From Streptomyces sp. CA-210063 (GTDB lineage: Bacteria > Actinomycetota > Actinomycetes > Streptomycetales > Streptomycetaceae): a stretch of 64,000 bases of DNA. Position 1 is the first letter of the stretch; every line of letters starts with the position of its first letter. The notes under the pieces are model-generated. The model searched no databases and was not told the DNA's origin. It saw only the letters and a list, made by a program, of their open reading frames with translations. Below are positions 51,994 through 60,850 of this stretch, piece by piece. The stretch is from positions 5,022,001-5,086,000 of the forward strand of contig NZ_CP102512.1 in NCBI RefSeq assembly GCF_024612015.1, read 5' to 3'. Made by a program: the position numbers and the translations under genes.

Positions 51994-52911
51994 ATGAGCA
52001 CCAAGGCCGGTCCCCAGCGCTACCCCGTCGCGAGCCGGGCGAACTGGTACCAGGACGACTTCGGGGGTGACCCGATGCAGGTGAACGTCGTCGTGCTGCA
52101 CACCACGGAGGGTCCCACGCTGCCCGGATACGGCGGCGGCTCGTCCGCGCCGAATCTGACGGCGGTCCCCGACCTCGCCGCCAAGAAGCTGAGGTGGTAC
52201 CAGCACTTCGACATCGAGACCTCCTCCAGAGCGCTGGTCAATCTGCGGGGCGGTGTCGAGACGAACACCATGAACGTGTGCCAGGTCGAGCTGGTCGGCA
52301 CCTGCGACCCGAAGACCCACGCGAAGTGGAAGGCCGCGGGCCGGGCGCACGTCTACTGGCCGGACGCGCCCGACTGGGCGCTGCGGGGCGTCGCCGACTT
52401 CCTGGCCTGGATGCACGAGGAACACGGCGTACCGCTGTCCGGCCCGAAGACATGGCCCGCGTACCCCACGTCGTACGCGAACGGCGGCGGCCAGCGGATG
52501 ACGGCCGCCCAGTGGACCGGCTTCAAGGGCGTCTGCGGGCACATGCACGTGCCCGAGAACGTCCATGGCGACCCCGGCGCGGTCGACTTCGCCCGGATCA
52601 TCAAGTACGCGAAGGCCGATCTGGACCTGGGCGACGACACCCCGGAGGCGACCACCCCCGCCAAGCCGAAGGTCCCCGCCTTCCCGGGCCGCAAGTACTT
52701 CGTGGGCGGGGCCTCGAACGCGTACGTCCTGCAGCTCGGCAAGCAGCTGGTGAAGCGCGGCTTCGGCGACCACTACAAGGTCGGCCCCAGCAGGACCTGG
52801 GGCGAGGCGGACCGGCTGAACGTGCGGGCCTTCCAGAAGTCGCGCAAGGAACTGCGCGGCGACGCCGACGGCACCCCCGGCCCGCTGACCTGGCGCCTGC
52901 TGTTCTCCTGA
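51994..52911 (+). CDS. Endolysin-like PG amidase with peptidoglycan-binding domain
   Basis: This 305-residue protein has an amidase-like fold with VNVVVLHTTEG (first zinc His), a central NVCQVELVGT strand and GHMHVPENVHGDPGAVDF (second His and Asp), then a C-terminal domain with YVLQLGKQLVKRGFGDHY and DGTPGPLTWRLLF, like a peptidoglycan-binding unit. There is no signal peptide, as in phage endolysins and some streptomycete amidases. ATG 51994 follows CAGGAG; GTG 51991 is adjacent. It could be of phage origin, but no other phage gene is nearby. Confidence 0.8.
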   Translation: MSTKAGPQRYPVASRANWYQDDFGGDPMQVNVVVLHTTEGPTLPGYGGGSSAPNLTAVPDLAAKKLRWYQHFDIETSSRALVNLRGGVETNTMNVCQVELVGTCDPKTHAKWKAAGRAHVYWPDAPDWALRGVADFLAWMHEEHGVPLSGPKTWPAYPTSYANGGGQRMTAAQWTGFKGVCGHMHVPENVHGDPGAVDFARIIKYAKADLDLGDDTPEATTPAKPKVPAFPGRKYFVGGASNAYVLQLGKQLVKRGFGDHYKVGPSRTWGEADRLNVRAFQKSRKELRGDADGTPGPLTWRLLFS

Positions 52912-53069
52912 GACCACGAGACGCCGAGTGGCACGGGCGCTCGGGCGGGCGGGTGGCGATGACACCGGGCGCGGCCGGGCGCGCTGTTCGTCGGGGGCTG
53001 CTTGACTACGCTGGGGAGAAGGTGTCCATAGCGGGGTAAGATCGGGCAAATTTCCCTAAGGAACCGAAA

Positions 53070-54194
53070 ATGGGTCTCGGTGTCGGCCTGCGGGCCGTGA
53101 AGCGTAGGTCCCTCACCCGTGCGTCGGTGGCGATGGCGGTCGCCGTCGGCCTGGCCCTGACCGGGGCCTGCGGGGGAGGCAGTGGGGGCGGGAGCGGGGG
53201 CGGGGGCGACAGCCTCACCGTCGGGTTGTTGCTCCCGGGTGGTGGGGCCTCTCGGTTCGGGCAGTTCGACAGGCCCCTGATCGAGAAGAAACTGAAGGAG
53301 CTGTGCCCGGACTGCCCGGCGGCGACCGTCGCCGCCACAGCCGAGCCGGCGGTCCAGCGGCAGCAGCTCGACGCCATGATCACCAAGGGCGTGGACGTCC
53401 TGATCCTCGCCGCCGTCGACCCCAAGGCGCTGCGCTCGTCGGTCGAGGCCGCGGACCGGGCCGACATCCCGGTCGTCGCCTACGACCGGCTCGCCGAGGG
53501 GCCCATCTCCGGTTACGTCACCTTCGACGGTGAGATCGTCGGCAGGCTGCAGGCCGAGGCCCTGCTGAAGGCCATGGGCGACAAGGCGGACGGCGGCCAG
53601 ATCGTCATGATGAACGGCGCCACCACCGACCCCAACGCCGGCTGGTTCAAGCGGGGCGCGCTCGCCGTCCTCGAAGGCGAGGTGAAGATCGGCAAGTCGT
53701 ACGACACCGTCGGATGGCGGCCGGAGAACGCCTACGTCAACATGACCGGCGCCATCGCCGCCCTGGGCGCGGGCAACATCGACGGCGTGCTGGCCGCCAA
53801 CGACAGCCTCGCCGGCGCCGTGGTCTCCGCCTTCGGCGCCAGCGGGGTCAGTCCACCGCCCCCGGTCACCGGGCAGGACGCCGACCTGGCGGCCGTGCAA
53901 CGCATCGTCACGGGCGACCAGCACATGACCATCTACAAGCCCTTCAAGCCCGCGGCCGACGCCGCCGCCGAGATGGCCGTCGCCCTGGGGCGCGGCGAGC
54001 CGGTCGACTCCATCGCCACCGGCACCGTCGACAGCCCCACCACCGAGGACGTCCCGGCGGTCCTGCTCCCGTCGGTCTCGGTGACGGCCGGGAACATCGA
54101 GGACACCCTGGTGAAGGACGGTATGTACACCATCGACCAGATCTGCACCCCGAAGTACCGGTCCGCCTGCGACAAGGCCGGACTCACCGGATGA
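53070..54194 (+). CDS. Sugar ABC importer binding lipoprotein (XylF/RbsB-like)
   Basis: This 374-residue lipoprotein (lipobox LALTGACGGG) has a type I binding fold: LTVGLLLPGGGASRFGQFD, DVLILAAVDPKALRSSVEA, IPVVAYDRLA, DGVLAANDSLAGAVVSAF and PPVTGQDADLAAVQRIV. This is the xylose/ribose binding protein class. A Gly-rich linker follows the lipidated Cys. It starts a three-gene importer with the ATPase and permease downstream. AAGGAA precedes ATG 53070; a TTGACT at 53002-53007 may be a -35. Confidence 0.9.
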   Translation: MGLGVGLRAVKRRSLTRASVAMAVAVGLALTGACGGGSGGGSGGGGDSLTVGLLLPGGGASRFGQFDRPLIEKKLKELCPDCPAATVAATAEPAVQRQQLDAMITKGVDVLILAAVDPKALRSSVEAADRADIPVVAYDRLAEGPISGYVTFDGEIVGRLQAEALLKAMGDKADGGQIVMMNGATTDPNAGWFKRGALAVLEGEVKIGKSYDTVGWRPENAYVNMTGAIAALGAGNIDGVLAANDSLAGAVVSAFGASGVSPPPPVTGQDADLAAVQRIVTGDQHMTIYKPFKPAADAAAEMAVALGRGEPVDSIATGTVDSPTTEDVPAVLLPSVSVTAGNIEDTLVKDGMYTIDQICTPKYRSACDKAGLTG

Positions 54195-54210
54195 GTTCGC
54201 CTCGAAGCCT

Positions 54211-54278
54211 CGTAGGCCTCATGAGCTTCGTAGGCCTCATGAGCTTCGTACGCCTCGTGAGCTTCGTAAGCCTCGTAG
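54211..54278. repeat. 18-bp tandem repeat between binding-protein and ATPase genes
   Basis: Three full 18-bp units (cgtaggcctcatgagctt and variants, at 54211-54228, 54229-54246 and 54247-54264) and a partial fourth fill the gap before the ribosome site of the ATPase gene. The array is in the untranslated spacer. Confidence 0.8.
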
Positions 54279-54296
54279 GGGGAAGGAGGTGGCGCC

Positions 54297-55073
54297 GTGG
54301 TGCAGCCGCTGCTGGCGTTGCGCGGCGTATCCAAGCGCTTCGCCGCCGTCCAGGCGCTGGTGGACGTGGAACTGGAGATCAGGGCCGGGGAGGTGGTCGC
54401 CCTGGTGGGCGACAACGCCGCGGGCAAGTCCACCCTGATCAAGGTGATCTCGGGGGTCGGTCCCCCCGACAAGGGTGTCATCAAGTGGGAGGGCGAACCC
54501 GTCCAGATCAAGCGCCCCCAGGACGCCCAGCTCCTCGGGATCGCGGCCGTCTACCAGGACCTCGCGATGTGCGGCAACCTCGATGTCGTCGCCAATCTCT
54601 TCCTCGGCCGGGAGATCCACCGGTTCGGCATCCTCGACGAGGTCGAGATGGAGCGCCGGACCCGCGAACTGCTGCGCACCCTGTCCATCAGCATCCCCGA
54701 TGTACGGGTGCCGCTCGCCACGCTGTCCGGCGGCCAGCGGCAGGTCGTCGCGATCACCCGCTCGTTCCTCAGCGCGCCCAGGCTGCTGCTGCTCGACGAG
54801 CCCACCGCCTCGCTGGGCCTCGAACAGACCAATCAGCTCCTCGACCTCATCGAGGAGCTGCGCGACCGAGGCGCCGGGGTGCTCCTCATCAGCCACAACA
54901 TGGGTGACATCAAGGCCGTCGCCGACAAGGTCGCCGTCCTGCGCCTCGGCCGTAACAACGGCGTCTTCGACGTGAACACCACCTCGCAGGAGCAGATCAT
55001 CTCCTCCATCACCGGCGCGGTGGACAACACCGCCAACCACCGCCCGGCCGGCCCGGAGGAGGCATGGCCGTGA
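54297..55073 (+). CDS. Sugar ABC importer ATPase, single nucleotide-binding domain
   Basis: This 258-residue ATPase has Walker A VGDNAAGKST, the signature LSGGQRQV, Walker B LLLLDEPTASLG and H-loop ISHNM. Xylose/ribose importers usually have a fused double ATPase of about 500 residues; here one domain is encoded, as in FrcA-type systems, and would work as a homodimer. GTG 54297 follows GGAAGGAGGT. Its stop overlaps the permease start. Confidence 0.9.
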   Translation: MVQPLLALRGVSKRFAAVQALVDVELEIRAGEVVALVGDNAAGKSTLIKVISGVGPPDKGVIKWEGEPVQIKRPQDAQLLGIAAVYQDLAMCGNLDVVANLFLGREIHRFGILDEVEMERRTRELLRTLSISIPDVRVPLATLSGGQRQVVAITRSFLSAPRLLLLDEPTASLGLEQTNQLLDLIEELRDRGAGVLLISHNMGDIKAVADKVAVLRLGRNNGVFDVNTTSQEQIISSITGAVDNTANHRPAGPEEAWP

Positions 55074-56326
55074 GGTGGAGGGGGAGGGAGAGCCGGGCGC
55101 GCGCCGCCGGCCGGCAGCCGGACGGGCACCGGTGGTACACCGGACGCCCCAGGTCGTACGCGGACGCGGTGCGCCGCAGGCTGCGCGAAGGTGAACTCGG
55201 CCCGGCCCCGGCCCTGCTCGCTCTCGCCGTGACCTGGATCGTCTTCCAGAGCCTCAACGAGAACTTCCTCTCGCCGCGCAACCTGTCCGTCCTCAGCGTG
55301 GAGATCGTCGGGACCGGCATGGTCGCCGTCGGCGTCGTCTTCGTGCTGCTGATCGGCGAGATCGACCTGTCGGTGGGCTCACTGGCCGGTCTCTCGGGCG
55401 CGCTGTTCGCGGCGCTGAACGTGAACCACGGGGTGCCGGAAGGGCTCGCCGTGCTCATCGCGGTGGTCTGCGGCGCCGCCGCCGGGGCCATCCACGGGTT
55501 CGTGTTCACCAAGATCGGCGTACCCGCGTTCGTCGTCACCCTCGCGGGCCTGCTGGCCTGGAACGGCCTGATGCTCTATCTGCTGGGGCCCGAGAGCTCC
55601 ATCAGCTTCAGCCAGGACGGGCTGGTCGCAGAGCTGACCAGCCGCTATTTCAGCACCGCCGCCGTCACCTACGGCCTGGCGGCGCTCGGCACGGCCACGT
55701 ACTTCCTCGTCTCCGCCTACGACCGCAGGCGCCGCGGTGCCGCCGGGATGCCGTACCGGCGGATGGGCGAGATCTGGGCGCGTACGGCCCTCCTCGCGGT
55801 GGCCGCGTTCGCCACCGTCTGGGTGCTGGGCCGGTTCGAGGGCCTGCCGCTGGCGCTCCTGATCTTCCTCGGCGTCATCATCGCCTCGGACCTCCTGCTG
55901 CGCCGCACGGCCTACGGCCGCCAGGTCCTCGCACTCGGCGGCGGTGTGGAGGCGGCCCGGCGGGCCGGCGTCGATGTGTCCCGCCTGCGGATCTCGGTGT
56001 TCCTGGTGTCGGGGACCCTGGCCGCGGTCGGCGGCCTGTTCGTCGCGTCGCGCCTCACCTCGGCGACCCAGGTCCCGGGCTCCGGGATGCTGCTGATCAA
56101 CGCGATCGCCGCCGCCGTCATCGGCGGCACCAGCCTCTTCGGCGGCCGCGGCTCGACCTGGTCCGCCCTGCTGGGCGTGCTCATCATCCAGTCCATCGCC
56201 TCGGGCATGGCACTCCTGGGGGTCCAGCCCGCCGTCCAGTTCATGATCACCGGTGGTGTGCTGCTCATCGCGGTGATCTTCGACGCGTTGGCGCGGCGCG
56301 CCGCGGAGTCACGGGGGCGGGCCTGA
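55064..56326 (+). CDS. Sugar ABC importer permease (XylH/RbsC-like)
   Basis: This 420-residue permease has about ten helices with LIGEIDLSVGSLAGLSGALF, GVPAFVVTLAGLLAWNGLM, AYGRQVLALGGGVEAARRAG (EAA-like) and NAIAAAVIGGTSLFGGRGS, all typical of the ribose/xylose permease family. A basic cytoplasmic N-terminus of about 40 residues precedes the first helix. It overlaps the ATPase gene by 10 bp and completes the importer. Confidence 0.92.
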   Translation: MAVRWRGRESRARAAGRQPDGHRWYTGRPRSYADAVRRRLREGELGPAPALLALAVTWIVFQSLNENFLSPRNLSVLSVEIVGTGMVAVGVVFVLLIGEIDLSVGSLAGLSGALFAALNVNHGVPEGLAVLIAVVCGAAAGAIHGFVFTKIGVPAFVVTLAGLLAWNGLMLYLLGPESSISFSQDGLVAELTSRYFSTAAVTYGLAALGTATYFLVSAYDRRRRGAAGMPYRRMGEIWARTALLAVAAFATVWVLGRFEGLPLALLIFLGVIIASDLLLRRTAYGRQVLALGGGVEAARRAGVDVSRLRISVFLVSGTLAAVGGLFVASRLTSATQVPGSGMLLINAIAAAVIGGTSLFGGRGSTWSALLGVLIIQSIASGMALLGVQPAVQFMITGGVLLIAVIFDALARRAAESRGRA

Positions 56327-56398
56327 GAGGGACGACCTGCCGGTCACAAGGTCTCAGTTCCCCACGCGCAGGACGTACGGAACCCGCCCGCACGCGTC

Positions 56399-56554
56399 TC
56401 ATGTCCACCTCCGCAGCACCCCGAACCGGAGCGCGGTGCCGATCAGGATCGGCGTCACGCCGACGCCGTAGAGGCCGCCGGCGTCGTCCGACCAACTCCA
56501 CGTGAGTACGTGAGCGCTCGGGGACGTGCCCGCCGACTCGGGGAACGGGACGGG
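56399..56554 (-). pseudogene. Remnant of a membrane-protein gene end
   Basis: On the minus strand an open frame of about 50 codons reads ESAGTSPSAHVLTWSWSDDA and then GGLYGVGVTPILIGTALRF before a stop at 56401-56399. It looks like the C-terminal helix of a membrane protein, but has no start and is preceded by an in-frame stop. The rest of the 56327-56683 gap has nothing else I can support. Confidence 0.35.
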
Positions 56555-56683
56555 TTAAGCGGGTGAAGCATGCGCCCGGGTGGGTGGTGTGGGGCATGGA
56601 TGAAGCCCCCGGCCGGGATCCGGCCGAGTCGGCGGACACCACGGACACGACGGACACCCACACCCACGCGCTGGAGGCGAGCG

Positions 56684-58462
56684 ATGCATCAGAGAGCCGA
56701 TCGAACCGGTCGAGCCGATCAAGAGGGCCGAACCGGTCGAGCCGATCACACCGGTCGAGCCCATGGAACCGGCCCCACGACCCATCAGGTTCCCGTCCTC
56801 GTCGTCGGGGGTTCCCTCGTCGGGCTGTCGACCTCGGTGTTCCTGGGGCGGTTGGGGGTGCGGCACATGCTGGTGGAGCGGCACGCCGGTACCTCCATCC
56901 ATCCGCGCGGCCGGGGCAACAACGTCCGCACGATGGAGCTGTTCCGGACGGCCGGTGTGGAGCCGGGGATCCGGCGGGCGGCCGCCACGCTGGCCGACAA
57001 CCACGGCATCCTGCAGACGCCCACCCTGGTCGGCGAGGCGGGCGAGTGGCTCTTCAAGGAGATCGACGCGGGCGGCGGGCTGGCCCGGTTCAGCCCCAGT
57101 TCGTGGTGCCTGTGCAGCCAGAACGACCTGGAGCCGGTGCTGTTCGAGCACGCCGAGCGGCTGGGCGGCGATCTGCGGTACGGCACCGAACTGCTGTCGT
57201 TCGACAGCGATCCCTCCGGCGTCACCGCGGTGGTCAAGAGCCGGGAGACGGGTGAGCACACCACCGTCCACGCGGACTACCTCGTGGCCGCCGACGGCCC
57301 CCGCAGCCCGGTCCGCGAGCAGCTCGGCATCGGCCAGAGCGGTCCGGGCGACCTGTTCCACAACGTCAGCATCACCTTCCGCTCCCGCGGCCTCGCCGGC
57401 GTCGTGGGCGACCGGCGTTTCATCGTCTGCTACCTGACGAACCCGGACGCCGACGGCGCGCTGCTGCCCGTGGACAACCGGGAGAACTGGGTCTTCCACG
57501 CCCCCTGGCACCCCGAACGCGGCGAAGCGCTGGAGGAGTTCACCGAAGAGCGGTGCGTCGCGCACATCCGCCGCGCGGTCGGGGTCGCCGACCTCGACGT
57601 CCAGGTCACCGGCAAGGCCCCCTGGCACGCCGCCCAGCGGGTCGCCCGCAGCTACCGGGCGGGACGGGTCTTCCTGGCCGGTGACTCGGCCCACGAGATG
57701 TCCCCCACGGGGGCGTTCGGCTCCAACACCGGTATCCAGGACGCACACAACCTCGCCTGGAAGCTGGCGGCCGTGCTCGGCGGCTGGGCCGGGGACGGCC
57801 TGCTGGACACGTACGACGCCGAGCGCCGCCCGGTGGCGGAGGCGACCAGCGCCCGCGCCGCCGGCCGGTCGGTGGAGCACAGCCACCCCGGCTTCGCCCC
57901 GGCTCCCGGCGTCGGCGGTGGCGGGGGCGGGGGCCCGCAGCGGGGCATCCTCAACGTGGCCCTCGGCTACCGCTATCCGCGCGGCGCCGTCCTCGGCACC
58001 GACCCCGCGACCCCGGTCGTCCCGGAACGCCTCGACCTGTCCGGCGAACCCGGAAGCAGGGCACCCCACTTGGCGGTACGGCACCGAGGCGACCGTATCT
58101 CCACCCTCGACCTCTACGAACGCTCACTCGTCCTGCTCAGCGACGCCGACGCCAGCACAGGCACCGGCACCGGCACCGGCACCGGCACCGATGCCGCCGA
58201 ACCGGGCGGCTGGCACGAGGCCGCCCTCCGCCTCGCCGAGGCGATGTCCGTCCCGCTGGCCTCGTACCGGGTGGGCGACGGGCCCGACGCCGACCTGACG
58301 CCCGAGGGCGGCGCGGACTGGGCGGCCGCCCACGGGACGACGCGTGGAGGCGCCGTACTGGTCCGGCCCGACGGGTTCGTGGCCTGGCGGTCGCCTGGGC
58401 CGGTCCCGGATGCCGAGTCGGCACTGCGCGAGGTCCTGACCACGCTGCTGGCAGCGGCCTGA
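56684..58462 (+). CDS. FAD-dependent aromatic hydroxylase, spore-pigment type
   Basis: This 592-residue flavoprotein monooxygenase has the FAD-binding VLVVGGSLVGLSTSVFLG, the DG motif YLVAADGPRSPVR and the GD motif VFLAGDSAHEMSPTGAFGSN, then a C-terminal thioredoxin-like part. This is the architecture of polyketide hydroxylases and whiE ORFVIII-type spore-pigment enzymes. It would hydroxylate the aromatic polyketide. Two low-complexity segments occur: TGRADQEGRTGRADHTGRA at the N-terminus and a TG repeat near residue 490. GGAGG precedes ATG 56684. In S. coelicolor the whiE hydroxylase is divergent; here it lies on the same strand as the PKS genes. Confidence 0.85.
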   Translation: MHQRADRTGRADQEGRTGRADHTGRAHGTGPTTHQVPVLVVGGSLVGLSTSVFLGRLGVRHMLVERHAGTSIHPRGRGNNVRTMELFRTAGVEPGIRRAAATLADNHGILQTPTLVGEAGEWLFKEIDAGGGLARFSPSSWCLCSQNDLEPVLFEHAERLGGDLRYGTELLSFDSDPSGVTAVVKSRETGEHTTVHADYLVAADGPRSPVREQLGIGQSGPGDLFHNVSITFRSRGLAGVVGDRRFIVCYLTNPDADGALLPVDNRENWVFHAPWHPERGEALEEFTEERCVAHIRRAVGVADLDVQVTGKAPWHAAQRVARSYRAGRVFLAGDSAHEMSPTGAFGSNTGIQDAHNLAWKLAAVLGGWAGDGLLDTYDAERRPVAEATSARAAGRSVEHSHPGFAPAPGVGGGGGGGPQRGILNVALGYRYPRGAVLGTDPATPVVPERLDLSGEPGSRAPHLAVRHRGDRISTLDLYERSLVLLSDADASTGTGTGTGTGTDAAEPGGWHEAALRLAEAMSVPLASYRVGDGPDADLTPEGGADWAAAHGTTRGGAVLVRPDGFVAWRSPGPVPDAESALREVLTTLLAAA

Positions 58463-58480
58463 CCTTCTGTCAGACACAGT

Positions 58481-58511
58481 CGGCCGACCCCGCGACACCG
58501 GGGGTCGGCCG
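58481..58511 (+). terminator. Terminator of the hydroxylase gene
   Basis: CGGCCGACCCC and its exact complement form an 11-bp stem with a 9-nt loop, 19 nt after the hydroxylase stop. Confidence 0.75.
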
Positions 58512-58674
58512 GCTGTTTGACGTGGTCGTTCCCTCGCTTCCCACGCCGGTTCACCCGAGTGATTGTCCCGAGTGGTGGCGGGGCGCGGACTGGCTGACGG
58601 TGGATCACGTCGGGGGCGGGTCATCCCAGCTGACGAAGTGCCAGCTGCCCTGCCGTCGACGGAAGGAACGTCAG

Positions 58675-59376
58675 ATGCGCTCTGCTCGCATGCTCATGGC
58701 CACTGCGGCGACCTCGGCCGTCCTCGCACTCGGCGCACCCGTCGCCTACGCGGTCGAGGACGACGGGGACCACACGGACTCCTCCTACAGCAAGGAGCAG
58801 GACAAGGAGCAGGACTCGGAGAAGGAGTACGACAAGGAGAAGGACGCGGAGAAGGAGTACGGCAAGGAGAAGGAGCACGGTAAGGAGCACGACGGGCCGC
58901 GTGGTGGCATGCACACCGGTGGTGGCGCGCTGACCACCGTGAACGAGGACGACTGGACCAAGGAGGACTCTGAGACGTCCAAGGAGGACTCGGAAACCTC
59001 CAAGGACAGCACGAAGGGCGACGAGGGCTCCTGGACCGGCAAGCACAAGAAGCCCCACGGTGGTGTGCACACCGGCGGTGGCGCGCTGACCACCCTGAAC
59101 GAGGACGACTGGAGCAAGCAGGACTCGGAGACCTCGAAGGACGGCGCGCACAGCGAGGACTCCTGGAGCGGCAAGCAGGACGAGAGCGCCGGCGGTGAGA
59201 AGCACGACGAGAACGGCTGGAGCGGGAAGCACGAGAAGCCCAGCGGTGGTGTGCACACCGGCGGTGGCGCCCTGGCCTCGCCGACCATGACCGCGGGCGG
59301 GCTGGCCGTGCTGACGGTCGCCGCCGGCGCGCTGTACGCGGCGCGCCGCAAGAAGTCGGCCGGAAGCGTGGCCTGA
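58675..59376 (+). CDS. Secreted charged protein with three HTGGGAL repeats and C-terminal anchor
   Basis: This 233-residue protein has a signal peptide ending VAYAVE, a Lys/Glu/Asp-rich stretch made of short KEK/KEY repeats, then three copies of a module 'GG(M/V)HTGGGALT' (PRGGMHTGGGALTTVNEDDW, PHGGVHTGGGALTTLNEDDW, PSGGVHTGGGALAS) separated by acidic spacers. It ends in a hydrophobic helix (GGLAVLTVAAGALYAA) and RRKK, like a membrane or wall anchor without LPXTG. GGAAGGA precedes ATG 58675. It lies between spore-pigment genes and has its own terminators on both sides; a spore-envelope role is possible but unproven. Confidence 0.7.
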   Translation: MRSARMLMATAATSAVLALGAPVAYAVEDDGDHTDSSYSKEQDKEQDSEKEYDKEKDAEKEYGKEKEHGKEHDGPRGGMHTGGGALTTVNEDDWTKEDSETSKEDSETSKDSTKGDEGSWTGKHKKPHGGVHTGGGALTTLNEDDWSKQDSETSKDGAHSEDSWSGKQDESAGGEKHDENGWSGKHEKPSGGVHTGGGALASPTMTAGGLAVLTVAAGALYAARRKKSAGSVA

Positions 59377-59400
59377 TCCATGCCGGACGCGATAGCCGCC

Positions 59401-59433
59401 GCGGCCGCCACGCACGCGCCGCGTGGCGGCCGC
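59401..59433 (+). terminator. Terminator after the HTGGG-repeat gene
   Basis: GCGGCCGCCACGC and its exact complement form a 13-bp stem with a 7-nt loop, 24 nt after the stop. The 160 bp after it must hold the promoter of the pigment operon; CTTAC-GA-GTAAG (59453-59464) is a short palindrome there. Confidence 0.8.
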
Positions 59434-59593
59434 CGGCCGGAGCCGGTTCCCCCTTACGAGTAAGCCGGTCACCCGCGTAGTGCATACGAGTCGCGCACCT
59501 GAGGGGGCGGGCTCAGGATCGAGGCACGCCGACGTCCCGCCGACGGGGCCGACGTCCGTCCGCCTCCGCCCCCATGAAGGAGATGTGCGCAGG

Positions 59594-60751
59594 ATGACCA
59601 CCACTTCTGAACGTGTTTCTGACCAGCTGACGCACCAGGCGTCGCAGCGTGTCTCCCAGTCCGTGTTCGACGGCTCCAGGCTCCGTGTCGTCCTGCTGGT
59701 GGACGTCTACGACGGCGCCCAACAGCAGTTCCTGGAGGCGTACGAGCAGCTGTGCAACCAGGTCGCGTCCGTCCCCGGGCATGTCAGCGACCAGCTGTGC
59801 CAGTCCATCGAGAACCCCTCCCAATGGCTCATCACCAGTGAGTGGGAGAGCGCCCCGCCCTTCCTCACCTGGGTGAACAGCGAGGAACACGTACGGATGG
59901 TGGAGCCCCTGCACAGCTGCGTCCGGGACACCCGTTCGCTGCGCTTCCACATCGTCCGCGAGACCGGCGGCCCGGCGGTGGACGCCGAGCCCGGCAAGCG
60001 CCGGCTCCAGACCTCGCCCCGGATCGGCGACGGCCTGATCCGGCACGCGCTCACCTTCACGGTCAAGCCGGGCAGCGAGGAGACCGTCGCCCGGATCCTG
60101 GCCGGCTACACCTCCCCCGAACCGAAGGTCGACGACACCACCCGGCTGTGCCGCACCTCCCTGTTCATGCACGGCAACCGGGTGGTGCGGGCCATCGAGG
60201 TGCGGGGCGATCTGCTCGCCGCGCTGCGCCATGTCGCCCGGCAGCCCGAGGTGCGGGCCGTCGAGGAGGCCATCAACCCCTATCTGGAGCAGGACCGGGA
60301 CCTCGACGACCCCGAGTCCGCCCGGGTCTTCTTCACCCGCGCGGCGCTGCCCGCCGTCCACCATGTGACGGCCGGCCAGGAAAGCCCGGACGCCGTGCGG
60401 CACGCGTTGTACTACCCGGCCCGTCAGGGGTGCGGTCTGCGGCTGGCCGAGCTGCTCGCCCGCCAGGACGAGGCGGCGGCGGACGATACGCGCGGGCCGG
60501 TGCTGCGCAGCACGATCTTCCAGCGCGACGACGTCGTGGTGCGGCTGGTCGACGTACGCGGCGGGATCGACAGCGAACCCGGCCCCGTGCTCGGGCTCAC
60601 GGATCGCGGACGGGCGGCCGAGCTGACGAAGCTGCTCGACGGCGCGGCCCTCGGCCTGGACGGTTCGGCGCTGAAGGACGGCGCCCCCGCCCGCCTGCTC
60701 ACGGTCGCCCGCATGGAACTCGTCACCGACCGCCGCGCGCCCGACGCCTGA
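59594..60751 (+). CDS. SchA/CurD-like spore-pigment protein (whiE ORFI type)
   Basis: This 385-residue protein has an N-terminal antibiotic-monooxygenase-like ferredoxin fold (VVLLVDVYDGAQQQFLEAYE, then WLITSEWESAPPFLTWVNSE) and two further related parts (IRHALTFTVKPGSEETVARI, then VRHALYYPARQGCGLRLAEL), each with VRxxxVxG strands. This corresponds to the SchA/CurD family of spore-pigment clusters. It stands first in the operon, as in whiE. The role may be cyclisation or oxygenation help for the nascent polyketide. Confidence 0.85.
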   Translation: MTTTSERVSDQLTHQASQRVSQSVFDGSRLRVVLLVDVYDGAQQQFLEAYEQLCNQVASVPGHVSDQLCQSIENPSQWLITSEWESAPPFLTWVNSEEHVRMVEPLHSCVRDTRSLRFHIVRETGGPAVDAEPGKRRLQTSPRIGDGLIRHALTFTVKPGSEETVARILAGYTSPEPKVDDTTRLCRTSLFMHGNRVVRAIEVRGDLLAALRHVARQPEVRAVEEAINPYLEQDRDLDDPESARVFFTRAALPAVHHVTAGQESPDAVRHALYYPARQGCGLRLAELLARQDEAAADDTRGPVLRSTIFQRDDVVVRLVDVRGGIDSEPGPVLGLTDRGRAAELTKLLDGAALGLDGSALKDGAPARLLTVARMELVTDRRAPDA

Positions 60752-60850
60752 CCCACCGCCACCCGGGCGGTGACGGCCACGCCCTCACGTAGACGCAGCA
60801 CCTGTTCGACACAGCTCACGTTCGACGCAGCACATGTTCGGAGGAACGTC

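Noticed and set aside
54191..54300. Small repeat-encoded peptide starting at the ATGA overlap after the binding-protein gene
   Set aside because: The frame does not stop within the gap and runs on through the ATPase gene in the wrong frame; the array is more likely untranslated.
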